Shown here: piece after piece, positions 1 through 6,410 of the stretch | How positions within the stretch are numbered: position 1 is the first letter of the stretch | Layout of the letters: every line of letters starts with the position of its first letter | Source of the DNA: Ferruginibacter sp. | Lineage (GTDB): Bacteria; Bacteroidota; Bacteroidia; Chitinophagales; Chitinophagaceae | Assembly: GCA_018057635.1 (NCBI GenBank) | Contig: JAGPDJ010000076.1 | Coordinates: 1 to 8,558, forward strand | Length of the DNA: 8,558 bases | Direction: 5' to 3' | Made by a program: the position numbers and the translations under genes | Notes under the pieces: generated by a model | The model's input: only the letters and a program-made list of their open reading frames with translations | Told to the model about the DNA's origin: nothing | Databases searched by the model: none

Positions 1-907
1 GGTTAAATCCATCAGTCCCTTTTTGTATATTATCAAGGCTTTTATTCAAACGGATCACCATCCCGCTGTCTTTCAGCAAAGCATTTACAGCTCCTTTACC
101 GTTATTTATATCCTGTTGCAATCCGTTAACAACTTTACCAATCTGTTGCGAAAGTGAATCTGCTTCATCACCTACAGCTTTTATTTTAAGGATAGCAGTA
201 TTGAGGTTGCCCGCAAAAGCAGTATCTGTAAGTAAAACGCCCAACGACCCTTTCCCTTTTTTAACATCCAGCACAATACTGTTCAGTACAATTACCATAT
301 CATTTGCATGCTGTGTGGCCTGCCTGATATTGGCACCTGATTGACGGATATCTGCCGGCAGGTTTTTATCATTTAATAAATCCCACAAGGCAGTGCTGTG
401 ATTGATCTGGTCGACAGTAACTTTCAGGTTAGCCGCAATTAAAGCGATCTCATTATTTGTTTTATAGAGTGTTCGCAGCATTTCATCTGTATCAACCAGT
501 TTCCTTGATAGCAGGATATCTCCATCTTCTATCAGTGCTGAAGGTTCCTTTACAGCGATGATATTGATAACTTTATTGCCCACCAATCCATCCGTACCAA
601 TAGAAACTACAGCGTTCTTGTGAATGACAGATCTCATTTTCTGATCAACGATCATGATCACTTCCATGGTTGTATCATTCAGGATATTCACTTTTTTTAC
701 AGTACCTACTTCAATCCCACCAAACCGGACATTATTCCCTGCTTTTAATCCCTGTACATTTTCAAACCTGGCTTTCAGTTTAAAATTAGATCCAAACATA
801 TTACGATTCCGGCCTATCATGTATAGAAGCAGGATCAAAAATAAAAGTCCCAGTAAAATAAATACACCCAGTTTAATATTATTGAAGGGTTTATTTGCCA
901 TGGTCAT
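1..907 (-). CDS. mlaD: MCE/MlaD-family phospholipid transport protein (partial, C-terminus off left edge)
   Basis: This is the substrate-binding subunit of a Mla-type phospholipid transporter, expected to be anchored in the inner membrane and to pass lipids through the periplasm. Numbering from the ATG at 901, about 300 residues are visible and the frame is open to base 1. Residues 11-29 form one hydrophobic N-terminal anchor. The MCE domain follows at about 38-118, with the typical stretches GLKAGNNVRFGGIEVGTV (51-68) and IGTDGLVGNKVINI (101-114). After residue 135 the protein is helical and carries repeated GKG..(x)LL.D units, as seen in MlaD-like proteins with long C-terminal helices. An in-frame ATG at 907 lies two codons upstream of 901, so either may be the start. 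The ATPase gene stops only 14 bp upstream, indicating a shared transcript. The family call is secure; the Mla role is by homology and context. Confidence 0.9.
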   Translation of the reverse strand, partial: MTMANKPFNNIKLGVFILLGLLFLILLLYMIGRNRNMFGSNFKLKARFENVQGLKAGNNVRFGGIEVGTVKKVNILNDTTMEVIMIVDQKMRSVIHKNAVVSIGTDGLVGNKVINIIAVKEPSALIEDGDILLSRKLVDTDEMLRTLYKTNNEIALIAANLKVTVDQINHSTALWDLLNDKNLPADIRQSGANIRQATQHANDMVIVLNSIVLDVKKGKGSLGVLLTDTAFAGNLNTAILKIKAVGDEADSLSQQIGKVVNGLQQDINNGKGAVNALLKDSGMVIRLNKSLDNIQKGTDGFN

Positions 908-921
908 TTACAGTTTTTCAT

Positions 922-1716
922 TTACTCAAAAAATTGTTTCACTTTAATGTCTTCCACATGCTGAAGTTCTTCATAAGTGCCCGAAGCATAACATTTCCCG
1001 TCAACCAGCACAGCTATCCTGTCGCCTGCCATGCGTACACAATTCATATCATGTGAAATAATAAGTGAAGAAGTGTTGTATTTTTTTTTGATCTCCACCA
1101 TTAATTCAATTATCTCCTTGGCGGTAATTGGATCAAGTCCTGTTGTTGGTTCATCATAAAGGATAATATCAGGTTTCAGAATAAGCGTTCTCGCCAGTGC
1201 TACCCGTTTACGCATGCCACCAGATAATTCTGCAGGCATCATATCAATCGTATGTTCAAGACCCACATCTTCAAGTGCATTTAAAACCATTTTATTCACT
1301 TCATCCTGTGAAACTTTTATCCAGTGACGGCGTAGTGGGAATTCCAGGTTATCTCTTACAGTCATGGAATCATATAGTGCATTGCTTTGAAACAGGAACC
1401 CTATCTTAGCACGGATCTTATCCAGCTCAACTGCATCCAGCTCAGGAATATTGCTGCCAAATATCTCAATGGTTCCTTTATCTGGTTTCATCAACCCGAT
1501 AATACATTTTATTAGTACAGATTTTCCGGAACCAGATTTTCCCAGAACAACCAGGTTTTCTCCTTTATTCAGATTTATTTCAAAACCAGCCAATACATGA
1601 TTGTTGCCAAATGATTTATGTAAATCACGGATTAATATTACCGGTTCTTCTTTTATCATTATTGAAGAGTCACCGTTAAAAGGAGCATTTATATTATTAA
1701 TTGACTGAGTTGTCAT
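922..1716 (-). CDS. mlaF: ABC transporter ATPase, MlaF-like
   Basis: This cytoplasmic ATPase powers the Mla/MCE lipid transporter. It has 264 residues, the usual size for a stand-alone MlaF. All ABC motifs are present in order: Walker A GKSGSGKS (59-66), Q-loop Q110, signature LSGGM (164-168), Walker B ILYDEP with catalytic E189, D-loop TTGLD (191-195) and switch histidine H222. The sequence after the Q-loop (FLFQSNALYDSMTVRDN) and the form LSGGMRKRVALAR are typical of the MlaF/Ttg2A subfamily. The ABC domain begins near residue 26. The first 19 residues look like a poorly conserved extension, so the ATG at 1659 (Met20) is an alternative start. The gene lies 39 bp downstream of the permease and 14 bp before the MCE gene, all co-directional, so one operon is likely. 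No separate promoter was recognised. Confidence 0.95.
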   Translation of the reverse strand: MTTQSINNINAPFNGDSSIMIKEEPVILIRDLHKSFGNNHVLAGFEINLNKGENLVVLGKSGSGKSVLIKCIIGLMKPDKGTIEIFGSNIPELDAVELDKIRAKIGFLFQSNALYDSMTVRDNLEFPLRRHWIKVSQDEVNKMVLNALEDVGLEHTIDMMPAELSGGMRKRVALARTLILKPDIILYDEPTTGLDPITAKEIIELMVEIKKKYNTSSLIISHDMNCVRMAGDRIAVLVDGKCYASGTYEELQHVEDIKVKQFFE

Positions 1717-1755
1717 TGATAAAAAATGTGAATACTAATTTTTATATTTTATTCT

Positions 1756-2532
1756 TTAATTAAAGCCCAGTAAATCGGCAATCTGAACTGCGAGCAGGTC
1801 AATCACAAATATCATGATGGATGAAACTACTACAGCAGCGTTAGCACTTCTGCCTACCCCTTCGGTACCTTTCTTACTGTTATACCCTTTAAAACAACCT
1901 ATTATCCCTACGGCAAATCCAAAGAAAAAAGTTTTGTAAAATGCAGGCATAATATCTTTAAAGGAAAGGTTGTCGAATACCTGGTTCCAGAAAAGACTGA
2001 AACTGGTTACGCCACGGATATTCACACCCAGGTAAGAGCCATATAATGAAATGGCATCACTTAGCAAGATCAAAACAGGCAACATGAACGTTGCAGCCAA
2101 TACCCTGGTAACAACAAGGTATTTAAAAGGGTTTGTACCGCTTACTTCCATTGCATCTATCTGTTCTGTAACTTTCATTGACCCGAGTTCTGCGCCAATA
2201 CTCGAGCCGATCTTTCCTGCAAATATCAGTGCTGTAATTACTGGCCCTATTTCCCGGATTATAGCAATACCAACAATTACAGGTATCTGCGATTCAACAC
2301 CATAATCTACCATAGACGGCCGTAGTTGCATGGTGAGTACCAATCCCATAATGAAACCGGTTAATCCTACCAATGGCAATGAATTGTAACCGATCACATA
2401 ACACTGGCGGAGAAATTCGGCGAATTCATAACGTGGGCGGAAACATTGTGTAAAGAAACGACCCGTAAAGCGGGATAATTCTCCCAACTCATTTAAAAAA
2501 GACCTTACAGTATCATTTTTTGCCAGGAGCAT
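1756..2532 (-). CDS. mlaE: ABC transporter permease, MlaE family
   Basis: This is the inner-membrane permease of the Mla/MCE phospholipid transporter, expected to form a dimer that binds two ATPase subunits and an MCE ring. At 258 residues it matches the family length. It starts with an amphipathic helix (about 10-45), followed by hydrophobic segments near 48-70, 83-106, 143-168, 200-215 and 232-256. The family hallmark lies at about 93-145: REIGPVITALIFAGKIG, then AELGSMKVTEQIDAMEVSG and a conserved TR before the next membrane segment. A second conserved block (213-235) has KGY..KKGTEGVGRSANAAVV. It is the first gene of a permease-ATPase-MCE operon; no STAS-domain MlaB is seen next to it. 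The ATG at 2532 directly follows an A/T-rich leader. Whether the net transport direction is retrograde or anterograde cannot be read from sequence. Confidence 0.95.
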   Translation of the reverse strand: MLLAKNDTVRSFLNELGELSRFTGRFFTQCFRPRYEFAEFLRQCYVIGYNSLPLVGLTGFIMGLVLTMQLRPSMVDYGVESQIPVIVGIAIIREIGPVITALIFAGKIGSSIGAELGSMKVTEQIDAMEVSGTNPFKYLVVTRVLAATFMLPVLILLSDAISLYGSYLGVNIRGVTSFSLFWNQVFDNLSFKDIMPAFYKTFFFGFAVGIIGCFKGYNSKKGTEGVGRSANAAVVVSSIMIFVIDLLAVQIADLLGFN

Positions 2533-2628
2533 ATGATTAGTTTAATTCCGCAAAAACAATTACAAGCGTTTATGTTCTTAAACAATACCTGAAATTGAGA
2601 CATTCACAACCGGTATATATTGATACAA

Positions 2629-2636
2629 CAAAATTA
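2629..2636 (-). promoter_or_regulatory. Candidate Bacteroidota -7 box for the mla operon
   Basis: Read on the minus strand this is TAATTTTG, a full match to the Bacteroidota -7 consensus TAnnTTTG. It would place the transcription start near 2622 and give mlaE a leader of about 90 nt. No convincing TTTG-like -33 element is visible at the expected spacing, and such an AT-rich region can yield the box by chance, so this is only a candidate. Confidence 0.28.
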
Positions 2637-2760
2637 ATTCATATAAAGATGTACCTTATGACTGGCATCATTATTCATTTTGACAGCTATCATACATCAT
2701 CGTAATATCCCATGAATGAGTTTGGGAAAGTTATCAGTAATTTTATGGTTGATTAATAAC

Positions 2761-2790
2761 TTTTAAGCATTTATCATTTATTTAGTTTCG
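2761..2790 (+). promoter_or_regulatory. Weak candidate promoter for the YdjM-like gene
   Basis: TAGTTTCG at 2783-2790 matches the Bacteroidota -7 consensus TAnnTTTG at five of six specified positions, with a T-run (TTTTA, 2761-2765) about 18-19 bp upstream at the place of the -33 TTTG box. It lies 49 bp before the proposed ATG at 2832, close to the spacing seen for the stronger box upstream of the gene at 5234. On its own the match is marginal. Confidence 0.2.
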
Positions 2791-2831
2791 ATATTGCAAA
2801 CACTAACATGTTGATTTTTACAAAATAACAA

Positions 2832-3842
2832 ATGGATTCACTTACACATATTGCACTTGGCGCCTGTATTGGTGAAGCCTTTTTTGAAAAAGGTTTTGGT
2901 AAAAAGGCAATGATATGGGGTGCACTTGCACAAAGTATCCCTGATATAGATTTCCTCGCAACCTTTTGGACAACCACAACGGAAAACCTGCTTGCACACA
3001 GGGGTTTTACTCATTCCATATTGTTTGCACTGCTTATCACACCCATATTTGCTTTAGCAGCAGATAAGATCCACCGGCCCCACAACATTGCTTTCAGGAA
3101 ATGGATATTATTCTTTGCAACGGAAGTATTTCTGCATTTATTCATAGACGGATTCAATAATTATGGAATAGGTTGGTTAGAGCCATTCAGCCATACAAGG
3201 TTTTCATTCAATGCCATTTATGTAGCAGATATTTTCTTTTCCATTTGGGCTGGAATAGCATTGTTGATGCTGATCATATTAAATTCACATAGTAACAAAA
3301 GAACTTTCTGGTGGAAATTTGGTGTTATCATACCATTCATTTATCTCTCTTATTGTACGATTAACAAAATAAAGATTGATCATGATGTAAAATCAATTTT
3401 TGCAAAACAACATATTCCGCATAAAAGATATTTTACCACTCCTGCCCCATTGCAAAACTGGTTATGGTTTGTAGTTGCCGGTAATGACAGCGGGTATCAT
3501 GTGGGATTCCGTTCATTGTTTGACAAAAACCGAGAAATTGATTTTCAGTATTTTCCATGTAATGACAGTTTGATTAAAGACCTTTCAGATCATGAAGACC
3601 TGCTTAACCTGATCCGGTTCTCACAACAATTTTATACTGTGGAAAAATGGCATGATACACTGGTATTTAATGACCTCCGCTTTGGTCAAATCATTGGCTG
3701 GAAAGAACCAAAAGGAAAATTTGTTTTTCATTATTTTCTTAAACATCCCGATGATAATAACCTGGTGATACAACGTGGAAGATTTGCCAAATGGGACCTG
3801 GATGTTGCCAAAGCTTTAATAAGGCGGATTAAGGGCAATTAA
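2832..3842 (+). CDS. YdjM-family membrane-bound metal-dependent hydrolase
   Basis: This 336-residue protein belongs to the YdjM/YfhP-type family annotated as inner-membrane metal-dependent hydrolases (COG1988-like). The family signature is clear: N-terminal MDSLTH (1-6) followed by a Gly/Ala-rich helix, PDIDF (37-41), HRGFTHS (56-62), H102 and D106 in LHLFIDGFNNYG, and EPFSHTRFSF (117-126). These His and Asp residues are the likely metal ligands. Hydrophobic segments lie near 60-78, 90-106, 130-150 and 162-178. The C-terminal half (about 185-336) is soluble and ends in the family-typical DLRFG (281-285) followed by a folded tail. The true substrate of the family is not established; some members have been linked to membrane or SOS functions. 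The start is chosen because MDSLTH begins exactly at the conserved N-terminus. The stop codon overlaps that of the convergent PLD gene. Confidence 0.9.
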   Translation: MDSLTHIALGACIGEAFFEKGFGKKAMIWGALAQSIPDIDFLATFWTTTTENLLAHRGFTHSILFALLITPIFALAADKIHRPHNIAFRKWILFFATEVFLHLFIDGFNNYGIGWLEPFSHTRFSFNAIYVADIFFSIWAGIALLMLIILNSHSNKRTFWWKFGVIIPFIYLSYCTINKIKIDHDVKSIFAKQHIPHKRYFTTPAPLQNWLWFVVAGNDSGYHVGFRSLFDKNREIDFQYFPCNDSLIKDLSDHEDLLNLIRFSQQFYTVEKWHDTLVFNDLRFGQIIGWKEPKGKFVFHYFLKHPDDNNLVIQRGRFAKWDLDVAKALIRRIKGN

Positions 3843-5020
3843 ACTTTCTTTTTATAGTAAAAAGTGAATAAATAAAAAACCATCCGGATAAACTGGTAAG
3901 AAAACCATCTCGCAAACTGCTTAATAATATTTTTTGTCTTTAAATGATGTTCCTGTGTGATCCTCTCACAATCTTCATTGATGATTTTTCCTAACAGTTC
4001 CCTTACTTCCTTTGTAAATCCCGGATTACGAACATCCAGGTTTAATTCTATACTTGCATAAGCACTTATATTATTGATATTATAAGAACCAACCGTCATC
4101 CATTTATCATCACACACGGCTATTTTTCCATGAAGGATATTTTTCTGGTACTCATATAATTCAATCCCATTTCTCAGTAGCCAGTCATACAGCCAACGTT
4201 CTGCATATTTGGCTGTTTTAATATCTGAAGAACCGGCAGCTATCACTTTGATCTTAACACCCCGGTTAATTGCATGAACGATCTGCCTCCGGATTACCTT
4301 ACCCGGTAAAAAGTAACTGCATAAGATCGTAACTTCTGAATTTGCATTGCGCAGCATTTCTATGTATGAACCTGAAATTTCATTTTTACGGCGTACCCAA
4401 TCATTCCTTCGCATTCTGACTTCACTCCGGTTTTGGGGTAGTATTTCAAAACCTGCGGGGTTTGCCTCACATGTTGCAGGTATTACCATTTGTGGATACC
4501 CTTTCCATGTTTTCCAGCATAGTAAGCAAAGATCTTTGGCAATTTCCCCTTCGGCATGTAATGCAAAATCAAGCCAGGCAGTCTTTCCGTCAATATCATT
4601 ATACCGGTTGGCAATATTAATACCGCCCACCAATGCATGCCTTGAATCGAAAACAGCTACTTTGTGGTGCATGCGCCTGCCAAAATAAAAATACGGATTC
4701 CTGAACAATGGTTCAAAATAACGAAAACGTATACCTGCTTCTTTTAATCCGGCTATAAATGAAGCTGGTAAAGACTGCGAAGCATAACCGTCTGCCATCA
4801 GGTAAACAGTTACCTTTCTTTTCACAGCATGCTTAAGGGCTTCAGCCACCAATCTGCCGGTTTCATCATTATCAAAAATGTATGACTGAATATGTATGAT
4901 CTCTTTTGCCCCTTCTATGAGTTGTATCAACAGGTCAAAATACATTTTACCTCCCCGGATCAGCCTGACCTGGTTTAAAGTTGTAAACTTTTTTGAAACG
5001 GAAGATATCCTGGATGGCAT
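3839..5020 (-). CDS. clsB: Phospholipase-D superfamily, cardiolipin synthase B-like
   Basis: This is a two-HKD phospholipase-D superfamily protein, most likely a cardiolipin synthase of the ClsB type that joins phosphatidylglycerol with another phospholipid at the inner membrane. Numbering from the longest possible start (5164, 441 residues), HKD motif 1 is H166-K168-D173 followed by GGIN, and motif 2 is H345-K347-D352 followed by GSYN (359-362). The typical N-terminal stretch NQVRLIRGG with a downstream IHIQSYIF lies at 64-98. I prefer the ATG at 5020 (Met49, 393 residues): the first 48 residues show no family resemblance, and the longer form would overlap the divergent gene's open frame. 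The shorter form fits ClsB length. No N-terminal membrane anchor is seen, but a hydrophobic, aromatic C-terminal tail (about 413-437) may bind the membrane. Another PLD phosphatidyltransferase activity is possible. The symbol is by resemblance only. Confidence 0.85.
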   Translation of the reverse strand: MPSRISSVSKKFTTLNQVRLIRGGKMYFDLLIQLIEGAKEIIHIQSYIFDNDETGRLVAEALKHAVKRKVTVYLMADGYASQSLPASFIAGLKEAGIRFRYFEPLFRNPYFYFGRRMHHKVAVFDSRHALVGGINIANRYNDIDGKTAWLDFALHAEGEIAKDLCLLCWKTWKGYPQMVIPATCEANPAGFEILPQNRSEVRMRRNDWVRRKNEISGSYIEMLRNANSEVTILCSYFLPGKVIRRQIVHAINRGVKIKVIAAGSSDIKTAKYAERWLYDWLLRNGIELYEYQKNILHGKIAVCDDKWMTVGSYNINNISAYASIELNLDVRNPGFTKEVRELLGKIINEDCERITQEHHLKTKNIIKQFARWFSYQFIRMVFYLFTFYYKKKV

Positions 5021-5233
5021 AATGCTGAAGAATACCTGTTTAAATTTATTTACCGGTAAGTTAATATTAAATTCTTTAAAGAAAGCTCTTGTATGTATAA
5101 TTAATGGACCAATTTTCACAGTTTCACCTTGACAGACATCATACTCATTGCTAATGGCTATCATTTACAGCAACTGAATGAAACAATAGCTTTGACAGGA
5201 AGAAGTGGATCATTAAACATTAAATCAAATAAA
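5021..5233. other. Divergent intergenic/promoter region between cls-like and coiled-coil genes
   Basis: If the revised starts are right, these 213 bp are non-coding and control both flanking genes. The region is AT-rich and contains a perfect 10-bp palindrome TTACCGGTAA (5050-5059), about 30 bp upstream of the PLD gene's ATG, and a good plus-strand promoter at 5164-5194. Both longest open frames run into this segment, but their translations here show none of the conservation or composition seen downstream. Confidence 0.55.
5164..5194 (+). promoter_or_regulatory. Bacteroidota-type promoter upstream of the coiled-coil gene
   Basis: TAGCTTTG at 5187-5194 is a full match to the -7 consensus TAnnTTTG, and TTTA at 5164-5167 lies exactly 19 bp upstream as a 3-of-4 match to the -33 TTTG element. 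The predicted start of transcription, near 5200, is 30-35 nt before the ATG at 5234. If real, it excludes translation from the upstream ATG at 5129. It probably also drives the phosphatidyltransferase gene downstream. Confidence 0.5.
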
Positions 5234-5623
5234 ATGGCAAGTACTATTGCAACTTATTATTCAGATGAACTGATCGACTGGAACGAATCAATCTTATTTT
5301 ACAATAAAGAGACCGATGATCTGTCGCAAAAACTGGGTGATGTGCTGAGGCGCAATTCCATTGTTGGCATTGCTGAAAAAGTAGAATCACAGCAGGAATT
5401 ACTGAACCTGGCATCTGATAAATTTTACAGGCTGCAGATTGATATCCAGCAACAACAGGAATTTTTAAAAACTGACAGTACTTTTATTGATGACAGCTTC
5501 ATCAGCGAAGAAACAGAGAAAAAACAAACTGAACTGCGAAAACAGATGCAGTTAATGGAAAAAGAATACATAGATGTAAAATTCAACTGTTATGATTTCC
5601 TGTCAGGAACTCTGAAAAAATAA
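5234..5623 (+). CDS. Uncharacterised small coiled-coil protein
   Basis: I do not recognise a named family. From the preferred ATG at 5234 the product has 129 residues, begins MASTIATYYSDELIDW and is almost wholly helical and strongly charged. There is no signal peptide or membrane segment, so a cytoplasmic protein is expected. Heptad-like spacing and Gln/Glu/Lys richness at about 55-115 (including QIDIQQQQEFLK and EEKKQTELRKQMQ-like stretches) suggest a coiled coil. The C-terminal part has a distinct aromatic patch, EYIDVKFNCYDFLSG, that looks conserved rather than random. An in-frame ATG at 5129 would add 35 residues, but these look non-coding and lie upstream of the predicted promoter. The leader is A-rich without a Shine-Dalgarno sequence. 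It stands between a cardiolipin-synthase-like gene and a phosphatidyltransferase gene, so a role linked to membrane lipids is possible but is inference only. Confidence 0.75.
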   Translation: MASTIATYYSDELIDWNESILFYNKETDDLSQKLGDVLRRNSIVGIAEKVESQQELLNLASDKFYRLQIDIQQQQEFLKTDSTFIDDSFISEETEKKQTELRKQMQLMEKEYIDVKFNCYDFLSGTLKK

Positions 5624-5685
5624 TTTTTAATACCTTATAAATTTTCATTCAAATAAAATTTCCACTCATTTGATGTGATCAATTA

Positions 5686-6273
5686 ATGCATAAAAAAAGC
5701 TATTATATTATAAATGGTATAACCGTTTATCGTTTGATAGCTGCTCCTTTGCTTGCATTCCTGATCATATTTAACCTGCCGGGCATTTTCAAATGGCTGC
5801 TTGCCGCAAGTTATTTAACGGATGCCATTGACGGATATCTTGCCAGGAAATACAAAGTAACAAGCATTGCCGGTGCCAAACTGGATTCTGTTGCTGATTA
5901 TTTTACCATTATTGTATCCATTGCCGGTATTATTGTATTTAAACCGGAGTTTCTTAAACAGGAACTAACGCTTATCATTTCCCTGGTTTCACTTTTTATT
6001 ATACAGACTTTAATTGGATTGATACGATATGGCAGGCTTACCAGTTTTCATACTTATGCTGCAAAAGCATCAGCCATACTATTTGTAATTTTCCTGCTCA
6101 CCCTTTTCTTTTTCACTGACCAATATAGCCTGCTATTTTATATAACAGCAAGTGTACTTGTTGCAGAACTAATAGAAGAGATCATATTGTGTTTCCTGCT
6201 AAAAAAATGGGAAGCAGATGTAAAAGGGCTGTATTGGGTTATAATGAAAAAAAAACAACAGCAAAAAGAGTAA
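5686..6273 (+). CDS. CDP-alcohol phosphatidyltransferase (PgsA-like)
   Basis: This inner-membrane enzyme transfers a phosphatidyl group from CDP-diacylglycerol to an alcohol such as glycerol-3-phosphate. It has 195 residues, normal for the family. The catalytic signature D-x2-DG-x2-AR-x8-G-x3-D-x3-D is complete: D46, D49, G50, A53, R54, G63, D67 and D71, the acidic residues being the metal ligands and the catalytic base. The preceding N-x2-T-x2-R-x4-P block (N10, T13, R16, P21) is also intact. Hydrophobic segments lie near 15-30, 34-45, 72-86, 94-113, 125-142 and 147-172, with a Lys/Gln-rich tail. The substrate cannot be fixed from the motif; phosphatidylglycerophosphate synthase is the favoured guess, because a cardiolipin-synthase-like gene is two genes away. 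The gene follows the coiled-coil gene by 62 bp on the same strand, so co-transcription is likely. I found no strong separate promoter or terminator in that gap. Confidence 0.9.
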   Translation: MHKKSYYIINGITVYRLIAAPLLAFLIIFNLPGIFKWLLAASYLTDAIDGYLARKYKVTSIAGAKLDSVADYFTIIVSIAGIIVFKPEFLKQELTLIISLVSLFIIQTLIGLIRYGRLTSFHTYAAKASAILFVIFLLTLFFFTDQYSLLFYITASVLVAELIEEIILCFLLKKWEADVKGLYWVIMKKKQQQKE

Positions 6274-6410
6274 CAAATATCTGTTTTAGGTATAAAGTGT
6301 ATTGTTTGCTGCTGGTTTCAGAGTATTTACTAAAAATAAATTATCAGGAATGTATCGGGCACAATAAAAATTTACCCTTAATCCAGCCTTTTTGATGTTA
6401 ATCTTCTAAA
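6274..6410. other. Convergent intergenic gap without recognisable terminator
   Basis: These 137 bp separate the 3' ends of two convergent genes. The segment is AT-rich and has no credible gene. I looked for a bidirectional terminator and found only short imperfect inverted repeats (for example AGCCT at 6384-6388 against AGGCT at 6421-6425, too far apart) and no stable GC-rich stem with a T-tract. Transcription ends here are therefore unassigned. Confidence 0.6.

Larger units (their letters stand above)
2533..2831. other. Divergent intergenic region between mlaE and the YdjM-like gene
   Basis: This stretch of about 300 bp is strongly AT-rich and holds no credible coding sequence on either strand. 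It must contain the promoters of both flanking divergent genes. Visible elements are a minus-strand TAATTTTG box at 2629-2636, a weaker plus-strand TAGTTTCG box at 2783-2790, and a 12-bp imperfect palindrome TGACAGCTATCA at 2681-2692 (10 of 12 positions symmetric). No tRNA, small-RNA structure or clear riboswitch was recognised. Confidence 0.7.

Noticed and set aside
654..947. 97-residue plus-strand open frame
   Set aside because: It lies antisense to the MCE protein gene and the end of the ATPase gene, both of which have clear family motifs; the translation has no recognisable domain.
2774..2977. 67-residue minus-strand open frame reaching into the divergent intergenic region
   Set aside because: Most of it is antisense to the conserved N-terminus of the YdjM-like gene, including the MDSLTH and PDID motifs, so it is a shadow.
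3848..3864. CTTTTTA-TAG-TAAAAAG hairpin as a bidirectional intrinsic terminator
   Set aside because: The stem has a single G-C pair and no T-run follows on either strand; it is listed only as an observation.
4347..5132. Plus-strand open frames within the PLD gene (4347-4688 and 4896-5132)
   Set aside because: They are antisense to the HKD-containing gene, whose catalytic motifs fix the coding strand and frame.
5129..5233. N-terminal 35-residue extension of the coiled-coil gene
   Set aside because: It overlaps the divergent gene's open frame, contains a full-match promoter box, and has a composition unlike the rest of the protein; the ATG at 5234 is preferred.
5639..5661. Inverted repeat AAATTTT / AAAATTT as a terminator after the coiled-coil gene
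   Set aside because: The 7-bp stem is AT-only with a 9-nt loop and no following T-tract, so it would be unstable; such repeats are expected by chance in this base composition.
6189..6395. 68-residue plus-strand open frame spanning the end of the phosphatidyltransferase gene
   Set aside because: It is a frame-shifted read of the phosphatidyltransferase C-terminus continuing into AT-rich non-coding DNA, with no leader or family resemblance.
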